64,000 nucleotides of DNA, from NCBI RefSeq assembly GCF_037975445.1, contig NZ_CP150254.1:3966001-4030000 (forward strand), in the 5' to 3' direction. Position numbers and translations under genes: made by a program. Source of the DNA: Peribacillus sp. FSL P2-0133 (GTDB lineage: Bacteria; Bacillota; Bacilli; Bacillales; DSM-1321). Numbering within the stretch: the first letter of the stretch is position 1; each line of letters starts with the position of its first letter. A model generated the notes under the pieces. The model was not told where the DNA came from. It searched no databases and saw only the letters and a program-made list of their open reading frames with translations. This document shows positions 41,672-51,873 of this stretch, in pieces.

Positions 41672-41826
41672 TTGTACAATTTGAACGTTGATTTCCTTTC
41701 CAGGCACTCGCTTTCCGCGGGCGGTCCGGGAGCCTCCTCGGCGCCTTTGCGCCTGCGGGGTCTCCGATTGACACGCTTTTCCCGCAGGAGTCTCGTACCT
41801 TCCATTCCAATCAACTTTGTTTTAAA
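41672..41826 (+). repeat. Dispersed ~150-bp GC-rich repeat, copy 2
   Basis: Same orientation as copy 1, with near-identical blocks and small differences (TTTCCAGG for GCTCCAGG, and a four-base insertion in the middle). Terminal GTTGATT/AATCAAC is kept. Confidence 0.9.
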
Positions 41827-41847
41827 ATTTAGATTGAGCCCCTTTTC

Positions 41848-41882
41848 AAAAAAAGAACCGACCTTTAGGGGCCGGTTTTTTT
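41848..41882 (-). terminator. yrzB terminator
   Basis: Minus-strand AACCGGCC...GGTCGGTT hairpin with a long T run, directly after yrzB. Confidence 0.85.
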
Positions 41883-41883
41883 C

Positions 41884-42171
41884 TTATTCTTCTTCTTCTT
41901 CTTGGTCAAGGAATGTATTTAACATTTCTTCGACAAGATCCCATTCTTCTTCTGTTTCGATCGGTGTAAGTTCACCATCTTTATTATCTTCGCTTGGTAC
42001 GAATGATGAAGCGTGGATTTCAATTTCTTCCTCGTCATCTTCTGCAGACATCGGATAGTAAAGTACATAAGATTTGTTGAATTTATCTGAATCGAATGTG
42101 AAAAGGATTTCGCAAAGCTGCTCGTTTCCGTTTTCATCTACTACTGTAATGTTGTTTTCGCCGTGTTCCAT
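41884..42171 (-). CDS. yrzB: YrzB-like protein (DUF1292)
   Basis: 95-residue very acidic cytosolic protein of the DUF1292 family ([21 protein letters not shown]...), ending in a run of Glu. Usual neighbour of ruvX and ireB upstream of alaS-linked genes. Function unknown. Eleven bases after ruvX. Confidence 0.9.
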   Translation of the reverse strand: MEHGENNITVVDENGNEQLCEILFTFDSDKFNKSYVLYYPMSAEDDEEEIEIHASSFVPSEDNKDGELTPIETEEEWDLVEEMLNTFLDQEEEEE

Positions 42172-42182
42172 TTGTATTCACC

Positions 42183-42608
42183 TCATAAAGAATTTGTTTG
42201 TCTGTCCAAGAATCCTTGCAGAATCATGACAGCTGCCATTTTATCAATGACTTTCTTGCGTTTGCTTCGGCTCACGTCCGCCTCAAGAAGGACACGTTCA
42301 GCCGCCATAGTTGTCAACCGTTCATCCCAGAGAAACACCGGCAGCTTGAATTTGTTTTCTAATCGTTTAGCGAAATCTTGGCTGATCTCGCCTCGCGGTC
42401 CAACAGTCCCATTCATGTTTTTAGGTAAACCGAGGACAATTTTAGAAACATCATGCTCTTTTATAATTTCATTGAGGCGTTTAAAGCCGAAGTCATTTCC
42501 AGCTTCGTTAATTTTGATCGTTTCCAATCCTTGTGCAGTCCAACCCATCGCGTCACTCACGGCAACGCCGATGGTTTTTGAACCTAAATCAAGTCCCATT
42601 GTGCGCAT
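42183..42608 (-). CDS. ruvX: Putative pre-16S rRNA nuclease (RuvX/YqgF family)
   Basis: RNase H-like protein linked to 16S rRNA 5'-end maturation. 141 residues with [16 protein letters not shown] holding the first catalytic Asp, and LWDERLTT with the second acidic site. It overlaps ireB by one base. Confidence 0.93.
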   Translation of the reverse strand: MRTMGLDLGSKTIGVAVSDAMGWTAQGLETIKINEAGNDFGFKRLNEIIKEHDVSKIVLGLPKNMNGTVGPRGEISQDFAKRLENKFKLPVFLWDERLTTMAAERVLLEADVSRSKRKKVIDKMAAVMILQGFLDRQTNSL

Positions 42609-42877
42609 TAGTATTCCTCTCGATGGTTCTTAAGATACGACTTAACCAATTCTTCGATGATTTCATCGCGTTCAAGCTTACGAATAATGTTTCGAGCATC
42701 CATATGGCGCGGGATGTAGGCCGGGTCACCAGATAATAGATAACCGACAATCTGGTTTATCGGGTTATAACCTTTTTCCTGAAGTGCAACATATACTTGA
42801 GACAATACTTCTTGTACATCTCTTTCGAATGGTTCTTCGGGAAAATTAAATTTCATCGTTTTATCAAAGGAACTCAT
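42608..42877 (-). CDS. yrzL: IreB family regulatory phosphoprotein (YrzL)
   Basis: 89-residue UPF0297 protein. The Enterococcus homologue IreB is phosphorylated by the Ser/Thr kinase IreK and affects cephalosporin resistance. The conserved [20 protein letters not shown] core is intact. The ATG at 42877 ([12 protein letters not shown]) matches the family start; another ATG two codons earlier is also possible. Confidence 0.92.
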   Translation of the reverse strand: MSSFDKTMKFNFPEEPFERDVQEVLSQVYVALQEKGYNPINQIVGYLLSGDPAYIPRHMDARNIIRKLERDEIIEELVKSYLKNHREEY

Positions 42878-42943
42878 TAACATGCACCTCTCCTCAGCGT
42901 CCAGAATCCACTATTACCTTCATTGTACAACACTTTCCATTGA

Positions 42944-45580
42944 TTATGAAATCGATAAGACCCATTCTTCAACAAAATTAAGTGCTGCATCCAATTTTTC
43001 AGGGTCTTTTCCGCCGGCTTGGGCCATATCTGGACGTCCGCCGCCGCCACCGCCGCAACGGGAAGCAACTTCTTTGACCAATTTACCAGCATGGAAACCG
43101 CGATCGATGTAATCCTTGGTCACCCCGGCAATCAAATTGACTTTATCGCCTTGGGCCGAACCTAATACGATAATGACAGAATCAAGCTTTTGTTTCAAAT
43201 CATCTGCCATGGCACGCAGATTATTCATGTCGGTAGCTTGAACCTTTGCCACCAATACTTGAACCCCATTTATGTCTTTTACGTTAGAAACAAGACTGCT
43301 TGCTTCGATATTACTTAATTTTGCAGTAAGGCTTTCATTCTCACGATGAAGATCCTTCACTTCAGAAAGTACCGTTTCAATTCTTGAAGGTACGTCTTTC
43401 AGGTTTGTTTTCAATTTAGCAGCCGCGTCTTTCAAGACACCGATTTGCTCAGTCATCAATTTGTATGCCCCAGCACCCGTTACCGCTTCTATACGGCGAG
43501 TCCCTGCACCGATGCCGCTTTCGGAAACGATTTTGAACAAGCCGATTACCGCTGTATTCGGGACATGGACACCGCCGCAAAGTTCTAAACTGTAATCGCC
43601 GATTTGAACGACACGGACAATCTTGCCGTATTTTTCGCCGAACAAGGCCATTGCGCCCATAGCCTTGGCTTCTTCAATGTTTTTATAGTCCGTATTCACT
43701 TGTAAGCTTTGCCAAATCTTTTCATTTACAATCGTTTCGATTTGTTCAATCTCTTCCGCCGTTATTTGACCAAAATGAGAGAAGTCGAAGCGAAGACGCT
43801 CAGCTTGTACGAGTGAACCAGCTTGGTTGACATGTGTACCAAGCACATCTTTCAACGCCTGATGCAGAAGATGCGTCGCTGTATGGTTTTTCGTGATATG
43901 GATGCGGTTTTCTTGATTTAATGTAGCAACGATATTGGAATCTGCTGTTAAAGTGCCGGCAGTAACTGTTACACGGTGCAGATTTTGGCCATTAGGAGCT
44001 TTTTGGACATCATGGACATCAACCTTCACGGATTCACTGGCCATCGTTCCTATATCGGCTATTTGTCCGCCGCTTTCCGCGTAGAAAGGAGTCTTGTCCA
44101 GTATCACTTGAACTTCTTCTCCTTCTTCTGCCTCCGTAACAAGCTCGCCATTTTTGATGATGGCAGCAACTTTCGCTTCGACAGCTACTTGATCATAGCC
44201 GACAAATTCACTTTCAACTTTGATATCGCCCAATACCCCGCCTTGAATTTGCATCGAATCCACATCTTGACGCGCTGAACGAGCACGTTCACGCTGTGCA
44301 TCCATCTCTTTTTCAAATCCGGCTTGATCGACCGTCATGCCTTCTTCTTCTGCATATTCTTCCGTTAACTCAATCGGGAAACCATATGTGTCATATAAAC
44401 GGAATGCATCACTGCCCGGAATGGTCGTACCGCCTTTTTGCTTTTCCTTTTTAATGACTTCAGAAAGGATGGACAGTCCATCATTTAATGTTTCATGGAA
44501 GCGTTCCTCTTCATTTTTGATTACTTTTGCAATGAACTCTTTATTCTTGAGGACTTCAGGGTAGAAGTCTTTCATGATTTCGCCTACGACCGTCACAAGC
44601 TCGAACATGAATGGTCGATTGATGTTGATTTGCTTAGCATATCGAACCGCTCTGCGTAGTAAACGGCGTAATACATAACCGCGTCCTTCGTTGGATGGAA
44701 GAGCCCCGTCACCTACTGCAAAGGCTACCGTACGAATATGGTCGGCAATGACCTTGAATGCAACATCTTTTTCTGTATCAACACCATACTTCACATCGGA
44801 AATCTCTTCGACTGCCCGGATGATTGGCATGAATAAATCTGTATCATAGTTCGTCGCCACATCTTGAACGACGGAAGCCATACGTTCAAGGCCCATGCCT
44901 GTATCGATATTCTTCTTTGGAAGCGGTGTGTAAGAACCATCTGGATTATGGTTGAATTGAGAAAACACAAGGTTCCAGACTTCAAGATGTCGTTCATTTT
45001 CCCCGCCTGGATATAGTTCCGGATCATTCGGATCATCGCCATATGCCGGTCCGCGGTCATAGAAAATCTCCGTATTCGGGCCGCTTGGACCTTCACCGAT
45101 ATCCCAGAAGTTTTCTTCCAGGCGAATGATCCTTTCAGCAGGAACACCGATTTTCTTATTCCAGAGTTCGAATGCTTCATCATCTTCAGGATGGATCGTC
45201 ACAGCCAATTTCTCTTTGTCGAACCCAATCCATTTTTCATCCGTCAAAAACTCCCAAGCCCATGTGATGGCTTCTTCTTTGAAGTATTCACCAATGGAGA
45301 AGTTTCCGAGCATTTCGAAAAACGTATGATGACGTGCCGTTTTCCCCACGTTTTCAATATCGTTCGTACGGATGGCCTTTTGAGCATTTGTAATCCTTGG
45401 ATTTTCAGGAATCACCCGTCCATCAAAATATTTCTTTAACGTCGCCACCCCGGAATTGATCCAAAGCAATGATGGATCTTCATGAGGAACCAATGACGCA
45501 CTCGGTTCGATGTTATGGCCTTTTTCACTAAAAAAATCTAAATACATTTGGCGGATTTGAGCACCAGTTAAATACTTCAT
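42944..45580 (-). CDS. alaS: Alanyl-tRNA synthetase
   Basis: Charges tRNA-Ala. 878 residues, full length. The class II core starts with [17 protein letters not shown]; the editing domain shows [11 protein letters not shown] and the CGGVHV zinc/editing site; a C-terminal DHHA1-like domain ends near [15 protein letters not shown]. Controlled by the upstream T-box leader and a consensus promoter. Confidence 0.98.
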   Translation of the reverse strand: MKYLTGAQIRQMYLDFFSEKGHNIEPSASLVPHEDPSLLWINSGVATLKKYFDGRVIPENPRITNAQKAIRTNDIENVGKTARHHTFFEMLGNFSIGEYFKEEAITWAWEFLTDEKWIGFDKEKLAVTIHPEDDEAFELWNKKIGVPAERIIRLEENFWDIGEGPSGPNTEIFYDRGPAYGDDPNDPELYPGGENERHLEVWNLVFSQFNHNPDGSYTPLPKKNIDTGMGLERMASVVQDVATNYDTDLFMPIIRAVEEISDVKYGVDTEKDVAFKVIADHIRTVAFAVGDGALPSNEGRGYVLRRLLRRAVRYAKQININRPFMFELVTVVGEIMKDFYPEVLKNKEFIAKVIKNEEERFHETLNDGLSILSEVIKKEKQKGGTTIPGSDAFRLYDTYGFPIELTEEYAEEEGMTVDQAGFEKEMDAQRERARSARQDVDSMQIQGGVLGDIKVESEFVGYDQVAVEAKVAAIIKNGELVTEAEEGEEVQVILDKTPFYAESGGQIADIGTMASESVKVDVHDVQKAPNGQNLHRVTVTAGTLTADSNIVATLNQENRIHITKNHTATHLLHQALKDVLGTHVNQAGSLVQAERLRFDFSHFGQITAEEIEQIETIVNEKIWQSLQVNTDYKNIEEAKAMGAMALFGEKYGKIVRVVQIGDYSLELCGGVHVPNTAVIGLFKIVSESGIGAGTRRIEAVTGAGAYKLMTEQIGVLKDAAAKLKTNLKDVPSRIETVLSEVKDLHRENESLTAKLSNIEASSLVSNVKDINGVQVLVAKVQATDMNNLRAMADDLKQKLDSVIIVLGSAQGDKVNLIAGVTKDYIDRGFHAGKLVKEVASRCGGGGGGRPDMAQAGGKDPEKLDAALNFVEEWVLSIS

Positions 45581-45614
45581 ATATATATCCTCCTTTTAAA
45601 ATTATGTAATTTTG

Positions 45615-45865
45615 AGCACACAAAAAACCCCCATCCCAAAAACAGGGACGAGAGTTGACTCGCGGTACCACCCTGATTATGGACGCGGGAATTCACCCAG
45701 GCCCATCACCTTCATAAAAGCCTTAACGCGGCATGACGGCAGGTATTAGCTGCTCTCAGGACTAGCTTTCTGCTGCTCTTCACCTGGCAGTCCCTTTCAG
45801 CCTAGGGGACCCCTCTCTTTTAGATGGACTTCAGCATACTTCATCCTTCAACGAATTATCTTATG
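45615..45865 (-). promoter_or_regulatory. T-box riboswitch (tRNA-Ala sensing) of alaS
   Basis: The minus strand carries the T-box sequence AGGGTGGTACCGCG (45674-45661), followed by a terminator hairpin (CGTCCC...GGGATG and a GGGGGTTTTTT tail, 45652-45621). A structured leader of about 200 bases lies upstream. Uncharged tRNA-Ala would stabilise the antiterminator. Gene identity says alanine; I did not place the specifier codon with certainty. Confidence 0.95.
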
Positions 45866-45871
45866 TAATGG

Positions 45872-45900
45872 ATTATATTCACAAGACTTTTATTTGTCAA
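45872..45900 (-). promoter_or_regulatory. Consensus sigma-A promoter of alaS
   Basis: TTGACA (45900-45895), 17 bases, TATAAT (45877-45872): perfect hexamers at ideal spacing. The -35 lies inside the last codons of the upstream yrrI gene. Confidence 0.93.
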
Positions 45901-46975
45901 TAAGGGGCGGCTTCTTTCTAAAGTGAACGCGGGCATGAAGTACAAAAACTTTCAACACAGCCAAAATGGGAATCGAAACGACCATGCCCACGATACCGCC
46001 TATTTCGCCTCCGGCCAATAATGCAAGCATGATGAACAGCGGATGCATATGGAGGCTTTTACCGACTATTAGCGGCGACAGGATATTTCCCTCAAGAAAT
46101 TGAAGTACGAGCACGATGACCGCGATGATCAACACCATTTTAACTGACATTGTCGCGGCGATGATCACTGCGGGAATGGCCCCAATAATCGGTCCGAAAT
46201 ACGGAATGACATTCGTTATTCCGATAATCGCCCCCAATAGAAGCGGATATTGCATTCCGACTACCCAGAACAGCAGCGAGGAAATCAATCCGATCACGGC
46301 ACAGACGATGATTTGTCCGCGGATATATCCGCCAAGCGACGCATCCACATCACGAACGAATGCCCGTCCCTGCTTGCGCCACTTCTTCGGAGTCATATAC
46401 CATGCCATTTTTTTTAAAGCTGTGAAATCTTTCAGGATATAAAAAGCAATGAATGGAATCAACGCAATAAGGAGTATGAAATCAATCATCCTCATTGCAT
46501 ACTCCATCGCCTTTTCAGGTATACGCTTCAGCCAACCTTCGAAAAGGGTGACACCTTCTTCGAATCTTTCATGAATTCCGAACGGCCAGGCCGCCGTCTG
46601 ATGGTTGAGTTTATCAATTCTGCCCCGGTACTGTTCAACCAGTTCCGGTACGCTTTCCGAAAGCTCGCGTACCTGGCTGACCATCACAGGAATACCTTTA
46701 TACACAGCAAAGCCGATCCCTCCGAAAAACAACAAATAGATGATCGTAATCGAAAGCCAGCGACGCATCCCTTTCTCATTTAAATATTCCACTACAGGGT
46801 GCAGCAAGTAGCTGATGAACGCACCAATCAAAAAAGGCAGCAGTACCGTCACGAATACAGTGACGGCAGGTCCCCACATGGGCTTAAGTTTCATAAAAAT
46901 ATAGATAACGAAAAATAAGAGCAATAAAAAACCCAGGCGATAAAACCATTTTAAACGAATACTCACAATAAACAC
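45890..46975 (-). CDS. yrrI: AI-2E family transporter (YrrI)
   Basis: 361-residue polytopic membrane protein of the AI-2E/UPF0118 exporter family. Around seven or eight hydrophobic segments are visible, with the family block YFGPIIGAIPAVIIA near residue 265 and PLIVGKSLHMHPLFIMLALLAGG near 315. Substrate unknown; related proteins export varied small molecules or ions. Gene lies upstream of alaS. Confidence 0.88.
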   Translation of the reverse strand: MFIVSIRLKWFYRLGFLLLLFFVIYIFMKLKPMWGPAVTVFVTVLLPFLIGAFISYLLHPVVEYLNEKGMRRWLSITIIYLLFFGGIGFAVYKGIPVMVSQVRELSESVPELVEQYRGRIDKLNHQTAAWPFGIHERFEEGVTLFEGWLKRIPEKAMEYAMRMIDFILLIALIPFIAFYILKDFTALKKMAWYMTPKKWRKQGRAFVRDVDASLGGYIRGQIIVCAVIGLISSLLFWVVGMQYPLLLGAIIGITNVIPYFGPIIGAIPAVIIAATMSVKMVLIIAVIVLVLQFLEGNILSPLIVGKSLHMHPLFIMLALLAGGEIGGIVGMVVSIPILAVLKVFVLHARVHFRKKPPLIDK

Positions 46976-47020
46976 CTCCCGCTCATTTATTCTTCGAAAG
47001 GCGGAAGGTTTTCATACATA

Positions 47021-47054
47021 AAAAAGAGTGCCCTCATTAATTCAGGACACCCAT
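47021..47054 (-). terminator. Terminator upstream of yrrI
   Basis: Minus-strand GTGTCCT...AGGGCAC hairpin followed by TCTTTTTT, at the end of the small basic ORF. Confidence 0.75.
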
Positions 47055-47059
47055 TCCTG

Positions 47060-47173
47060 CTATAATAAAGACTTTAATCTTTTGCGTATTTTCTTCATGT
47101 TCCGTTTGACCATCTTCGAGTTCATCAAATCCGAACCCATATTCATTAGAGTATTGCGTGAACGTCTAGCCAT
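47060..47173 (-). CDS. 37-aa basic peptide, possibly YrzQ/DUF3918-like
   Basis: MARRSRNTLMNMGSDLMNSK..., 37 residues with 12 Lys/Arg, behind GAAGAGGTG and followed by a terminator. Position between yrrI and yrzR matches B. subtilis yrzQ, but it lacks the Gly/Ala-rich hydrophobic middle I would expect. The family call is therefore tentative. Confidence 0.6.
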   Translation of the reverse strand: MARRSRNTLMNMGSDLMNSKMVKRNMKKIRKRLKSLL

Positions 47174-47194
47174 TGCAAACACCTCTTCCGTTAA

Positions 47195-47389
47195 TTACAT
47201 ACTGAAGCGGCGGTCATTTTCCTCAAACAAATCGTCCAATGAGCTTAAACTTCCATCTTCCTCGACCTGATGCGTATTAATGAGCCCTTCGGATAGAGTC
47301 ATTTCAATAAAGCAATTCCAACAATAATATTGATTTACGCCAATCTTCCCGACATCTTTACTGCGGCAATTCGGACATTTTATTTCCAA
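47195..47389 (-). CDS. yrzR: YrzR-like zinc-ribbon protein
   Basis: 64 residues with two CxxC pairs (CPNC and CWNC) forming a small zinc ribbon, then an acidic tail with SSLDDLFEENDRR. TTG 47389 is chosen, with GAGGTG six bases ahead; ATG codons upstream lack a site and overlap yrrD. Function unknown. Confidence 0.8.
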   Translation of the reverse strand: MEIKCPNCRSKDVGKIGVNQYYCWNCFIEMTLSEGLINTHQVEEDGSLSSLDDLFEENDRRFSM

Positions 47390-47399
47390 AATGGACACC

Positions 47400-47864
47400 T
47401 CACTGTTCATAAACTGAAACAATGATGGTATCCTTCCCTACTGCAGGCGGCTGTTTTGATTCTATCACTGTCGACTCAGAGAAAAATCCATCCGTTGTTT
47501 CATACGCTATAATCGTGCCCATTTTCTCCTTGAAATATACATCCTGCAGTAAACCAAGTTCTTCGCCCATTTCTGAAAAAAGCATGCGTCCCAATAACTC
47601 GTCCTTCGACAGGCAAATGGAATCCGCAGGCACTTTACTTAAGGTTGAATCTTGCTGCCTGATGACGATCCCATCTGGACCGAATGAAGAAATATCGTCA
47701 AGTCTCAAATGAAAAGCTCTTTTGAACAATGCTTGTTGATGAATGACCAACCCTGTTACCTGTCCCATTTCAGAAATTGATAAATCGTGGACCGTGCCGA
47801 TTCTTTCTCCTTTGATTGTAAAAACCGGCATACCTTTCAATAAAGAAAACGTCCGCAAGGTCAT
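47400..47864 (-). CDS. yrrD: PRC-barrel protein YrrD
   Basis: 154 residues with two PRC-barrel-like units: LKGMPVFTIKGERIGTVHD at the N-terminus and SEMGEELGLLQDVYFKEKMG further on. Such proteins often bind RNA or other proteins; YrrD has no assigned role. Lies upstream of yrzR. Confidence 0.85.
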   Translation of the reverse strand: MTLRTFSLLKGMPVFTIKGERIGTVHDLSISEMGQVTGLVIHQQALFKRAFHLRLDDISSFGPDGIVIRQQDSTLSKVPADSICLSKDELLGRMLFSEMGEELGLLQDVYFKEKMGTIIAYETTDGFFSESTVIESKQPPAVGKDTIIVSVYEQ

Positions 47865-47965
47865 CCCGCCTTTCCGAACATTTTTATTATCTCTTTACTG
47901 CTGAAAATAGATGTGCTGAAAGGTTTTCCATTGTTGGTGCAACTTCCTTAAAATACAGGGACCAT

Positions 47966-47997
47966 GCATAAAAAAAAGACCGGTTTCCCGGTCTGAC
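47966..47997 (-). terminator. Terminator of the lemA-TPM gene pair
   Basis: AGACCGG-GAAA-CCGGTCT on the minus strand, then eight T. Confidence 0.9.
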
Positions 47998-48005
47998 CCA
48001 CTGCT

Positions 48006-48779
48006 TTACCATCCTCTGCTGGCACCTCCGCCACCGGAACTTCCTCCTCCGCCGCCCCGTGGACCGCCGCTGCCGCCTCCACGGCCGCCGCCGCCTCCGC
48101 GACTGATGAATATCAAAAGGATATTGATTAGCGTTTGAAGGAAAAATCCTTTAAAGAACTTGGCATCGAGGATGAATACGATGATGACAACGATGATGAT
48201 CAGGAAAATCTGTAAACCTGATGGCTGAAAGGTTTCTGACTCGGGCTGAACGGAGAGATCCTGATAAAACTCGTCACCTAAGTTGTATTCTTTCGTGACA
48301 TCGTTATATACGGCCTTATAGGTTTCCGTCAGGGCAACATCATATTTACCCTCTTTCAGCGCAGGGATAGCCACATCATCCAAAATCTGTCCAGATTTTA
48401 TATCGGTAATGGCCCCTTCCAAACCGTACCCCACTTCAATACGGATTTTCTGTTCTTCCATGGCCAGCACAATGAGGACTCCATTGTTCAGCTCGGCATC
48501 CCCAAGCTTGAATGATCTCAATGCCTCGACCGAGTACTCCTCGATTTCGGATCCTTCCATCGAATCAACCGTCAAAACGGAAATTTGTGCCTTTGTGGCA
48601 TCATCCAATCGTTTCCCAAGTTCGATGAGTTCGGATTTTTCCTGTTCACTCAGGACTCCGGCAAAGTCCTGAACATATATATCCCCAACTGGTTCAGGAA
48701 TGTTAGGTTGTGCTGCGGCCACGTTTGCTAAACTGAACGTGAGAATGAAGAATAGCGCAAACACAGCGAGTTTTTTCAT
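48006..48779 (-). CDS. TPM-domain membrane protein (YgcG family)
   Basis: 257 residues: signal peptide (about 1-23, ending AAAQ), an extracytoplasmic TPM domain (VQDFAGVLSEQEKSELIELG... IRIEVGYGLEGAI), a membrane helix (about 190-210) and a Gly/Arg/Ser-rich tail. TPM proteins may act as phosphatases or photosystem-repair factors, but here the function is unknown. It abuts lemA, a common pairing, so the two probably form a membrane complex. Confidence 0.85.
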   Translation of the reverse strand: MKKLAVFALFFILTFSLANVAAAQPNIPEPVGDIYVQDFAGVLSEQEKSELIELGKRLDDATKAQISVLTVDSMEGSEIEEYSVEALRSFKLGDAELNNGVLIVLAMEEQKIRIEVGYGLEGAITDIKSGQILDDVAIPALKEGKYDVALTETYKAVYNDVTKEYNLGDEFYQDLSVQPESETFQPSGLQIFLIIIVVIIVFILDAKFFKGFFLQTLINILLIFISRGGGGGRGGGSGGPRGGGGGSSGGGGASRGW

Positions 48780-49345
48780 TATTTATCGCTCCCGAAATCA
48801 ACCTTTGGCGTTTCTTTTTCTTGATCGGTCACTTCAAAATATGGTTTGGCATCGAACCCGAACGCTCCTGCCATCACATTCTTCGGAAAGCGTTTAATCA
48901 TTTTATTATAGTTGGTAACTTCATCATTATAGTCTTTTCGGGCTACCGTGAGCCGATTTTCCGTTCCTTCCAAACTATCCATGAGGCTCTTAAAGTTCTC
49001 ATTTGCCTTTAAATCCGGATAGTTCTCCACAACCACCAAAAGCCGGCTCAAGGCCCCGCTTAATTGTTGATCGGCTGCAATCGCATCTTCAGTCGAATTG
49101 GCACCAGCCAGCTTCGAGCGTGCATCGCTCACCGCTTTAATGGCTTCCGTTTCATGCGAAGCATAACCCTTAACCGTTTCGACAAGATTCGGAATCAAAT
49201 CCGCTCTCCGTTTTAATTGGTTATCCACCTGTGACCATTTATTGTCGACGTCTTCACTGGCACTTACAAGGCCGTTGTACGAAGATGCACCAAAAATGAC
49301 CAGTAAAACGACAACGACTATCCCTATTATCCAACCTTTTTTCAT
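48779..49345 (-). CDS. lemA: LemA family protein
   Basis: 188 residues: one N-terminal membrane helix (about 5-22), then a long helical domain with the LemA hallmark NKWSQVDNQLKRRADLIPNL and VVENYPDLKANENF. Likely anchored with the domain outside. Operon with the TPM gene, which starts on the base where lemA ends. Confidence 0.92.
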   Translation of the reverse strand: MKKGWIIGIVVVVLLVIFGASSYNGLVSASEDVDNKWSQVDNQLKRRADLIPNLVETVKGYASHETEAIKAVSDARSKLAGANSTEDAIAADQQLSGALSRLLVVVENYPDLKANENFKSLMDSLEGTENRLTVARKDYNDEVTNYNKMIKRFPKNVMAGAFGFDAKPYFEVTDQEKETPKVDFGSDK

Positions 49346-49431
49346 CTAATTCCCCCTACTCTTTCACATATAAGTTATATTCTATAGTTCCACCAAAACT
49401 ATGAATTTTAAACAAAATTCATCAAATAGAG

Positions 49432-51837
49432 CTACATAAAATCATATGGCGTGACATTCTCCATCCCGATCATCGGATCAGCATGCATGAGAATATCAAG
49501 ATAACTTGATTGTTGTTGTACCTCTTCCTTTACCACCGGCATTTCTTCTTCACTCAAAATCTCTTGCAGCTTTTCACGCAAAGTCGTTTTCCGGCGCATC
49601 TCATCATTACGCTCGATCCCTAAACGGAATGCATCCTCTTCACCACAAAGGATCAAGAAATTTTTACTGCGGGTAATCGCCGTATACAATAAATTACGGC
49701 GGAGCATCCGATAATAACTTTTCACTACAGGTAAAATGACAATCGGGAATTCACTTCCCTGCGACTTATGGATGGAGCAGCAATAGGCATGTGTAATCTG
49801 GTTCAAGTCCTGTTTCGTGTAAGTCACTTCGATGCCTTCGAACGATATGATTACTTTATCGACATGATCGGTATTTTCTTTAGCGAACAATATGGACACG
49901 ATTTCACCCATATCGCCATTAAAGACACCCTCCTCTGGCTGGTTCACCAGTTGAAGCACCTTATCTCCCGTTCTGTATATCACATCTCCGAATTTTATTT
50001 CCCGCCGCTTTTCATTCACATTGCTATTGAACACTTCCTGAAGCATTTTATTCAGGGCATCAATCCCGGCAGGCCCTCTATACATGGGAGCCAGCACCTG
50101 TATATCCTTGGCCGTGAAGCCTTTCGTCCTCGCATTAGCAACCACTTTCTCGATTACTTGGGGGATTTGACCTGTTTGGCAGCGAATGAACGATCGATCT
50201 TCTTGCTGTTTCGTGACATCATCCGGAAGCCTTCCTTTTTTGATTTCATGGGCCAATTCAATGATCGATGAGCCATCAGCTTGACGATAAATATGTTCCA
50301 GACTGACAGTCGGTACACAATTCGATGCAAGCAAATCCTTTAAAACCTGCCCAGGGCCTACAGATGGCAGCTGATCTTCATCACCAACCAATATCACTTG
50401 GACATTTTCCGGCAGAGCTTTAAACAATTGATGGGCCAGCCAAGTATCCACCATGGAAACCTCATCGATGATTACGATACGGCCATCCAGCTGATTATCC
50501 TCATCATGGGAAAAGCCTTCACTCCCGTTCCACCCAAGCAAACGATGGATCGTAACAGCGGGGAGCCCCGTGGATTCGGCCATGCGTTTCGCTGCACGGC
50601 CGGTAGGGGCCGCAAGTACGAATGGAAATGGATCGCTTCCTTCTTTTTTATAATCGTTAATATCCATGGATACACCATGCAGCTCTGCATATAGCTCAAC
50701 GATGCCTTTGATGACTGTCGTCTTACCGGTACCAGGTCCGCCCGTCAAGATTAACATGGGTGATTGCAGGGCTGTTTGGATCGCTTCCTTTTGGGCCGGG
50801 GCATAGGATACATCCAGCCGCTCTTCCAGCTCCCCAAGTGCCAGCAAGAACTCCGATTCCGGGAACTGGTCCTCATACTCGGTTTGAGCAAGCAGCCTCT
50901 TGATGTTCATCACGATTCCCTTTTCCGAATAGAATAGCGAAGGCGGATAAATTCGTTGATCCTCGACAACTATTTTCCCCTCTTGCGTCAATTCGATTAT
51001 TTCCGAGGAAATGTTCGTGAACTCAATGCGATCCCGTTTATTTTCCTCCAGCAGACGTTTGACAGCCTCCAATAGCTGCTCGGCTTCTATGTAGATATTT
51101 CCGTCCTGGAGGCATTGTGATTCAAGCGTATACAAGCACGCAGCCTTGATTCGATCGGGATGGCTGCCGGAAATGCCTAGCTGATGCCCAAGCTCATCCG
51201 CCCGTCCAAAACCAATCCCTTCAATATCCTCAACGAGCTTATACGGATTTCCCTGAACCATCGTGATCGTATCCTGCTTATACATTTGATAGATCTTCAT
51301 CGACAGCTGCGGACCGAAGCCATATTGATTCAGGGCAATCATCACCTGCTCCAGACCTTGATGCTCGACCAATGTATCATAGAGTCCCTTTGCCTTTTCC
51401 CCGGATAGCTTCGGAATATCATCAAGTAGCGAAGGCTGAGCCAGAATTTTTGAAATTGCCTTTTCACCCAGTGTCTCAACAATGCTTTCAGCTGTTTTTT
51501 TCCCAATGCCCTTGAAAAGGTCACCGGATAAATAACTGACGATTCCTTCCTTGGATTGAGGGAGATCCTTGCGAAAATGTTCTACATGGTATTGAAGGCC
51601 AAAACGCGGATGTTCCTTCATGGCCCCATAAAAAATATAGATCTCATCCTCATGCATCCTTGGAAAATAACCTGTTACGACCGCTTCCTTCTCTTCATAA
51701 TTCAGATTCGTTTCATGCACGCGAATTCTTACAACCGAGTACATGTTTTCTTCATTATGAAAGATCGTCACTAAATGACTTCCTTTCATGAACATTTTCT
51801 CTTCTGAAAACAAATCCAATGAGTCTTGCTGGCTCAA
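49432..51837 (-). CDS. recD2: RecD2 ATP-dependent DNA helicase (YrrC)
   Basis: SF1B 5'-3' helicase without RecBC partners, acting in repair and fork progress. 801 residues: N-terminal OB and HhH regions (SGDLFKGIGKKTAESIV), Walker A LTGGPGTGKTT near residues 364-374, VIIDEVSMVD (motif II), and a UvrD-like C-terminal part with HAYCCSIHKSQGSEFP and LLYTAITRS. TTG 51837 is chosen since GGTGGGGAG lies just ahead; the ATG seven codons upstream has no site. Confidence 0.94.
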   Translation of the reverse strand: MSQQDSLDLFSEEKMFMKGSHLVTIFHNEENMYSVVRIRVHETNLNYEEKEAVVTGYFPRMHEDEIYIFYGAMKEHPRFGLQYHVEHFRKDLPQSKEGIVSYLSGDLFKGIGKKTAESIVETLGEKAISKILAQPSLLDDIPKLSGEKAKGLYDTLVEHQGLEQVMIALNQYGFGPQLSMKIYQMYKQDTITMVQGNPYKLVEDIEGIGFGRADELGHQLGISGSHPDRIKAACLYTLESQCLQDGNIYIEAEQLLEAVKRLLEENKRDRIEFTNISSEIIELTQEGKIVVEDQRIYPPSLFYSEKGIVMNIKRLLAQTEYEDQFPESEFLLALGELEERLDVSYAPAQKEAIQTALQSPMLILTGGPGTGKTTVIKGIVELYAELHGVSMDINDYKKEGSDPFPFVLAAPTGRAAKRMAESTGLPAVTIHRLLGWNGSEGFSHDEDNQLDGRIVIIDEVSMVDTWLAHQLFKALPENVQVILVGDEDQLPSVGPGQVLKDLLASNCVPTVSLEHIYRQADGSSIIELAHEIKKGRLPDDVTKQQEDRSFIRCQTGQIPQVIEKVVANARTKGFTAKDIQVLAPMYRGPAGIDALNKMLQEVFNSNVNEKRREIKFGDVIYRTGDKVLQLVNQPEEGVFNGDMGEIVSILFAKENTDHVDKVIISFEGIEVTYTKQDLNQITHAYCCSIHKSQGSEFPIVILPVVKSYYRMLRRNLLYTAITRSKNFLILCGEEDAFRLGIERNDEMRRKTTLREKLQEILSEEEMPVVKEEVQQQSSYLDILMHADPMIGMENVTPYDFM

Positions 51838-51873
51838 CGCTTCTCCCCACCTTTCCATGCATATGCCGTTTAT

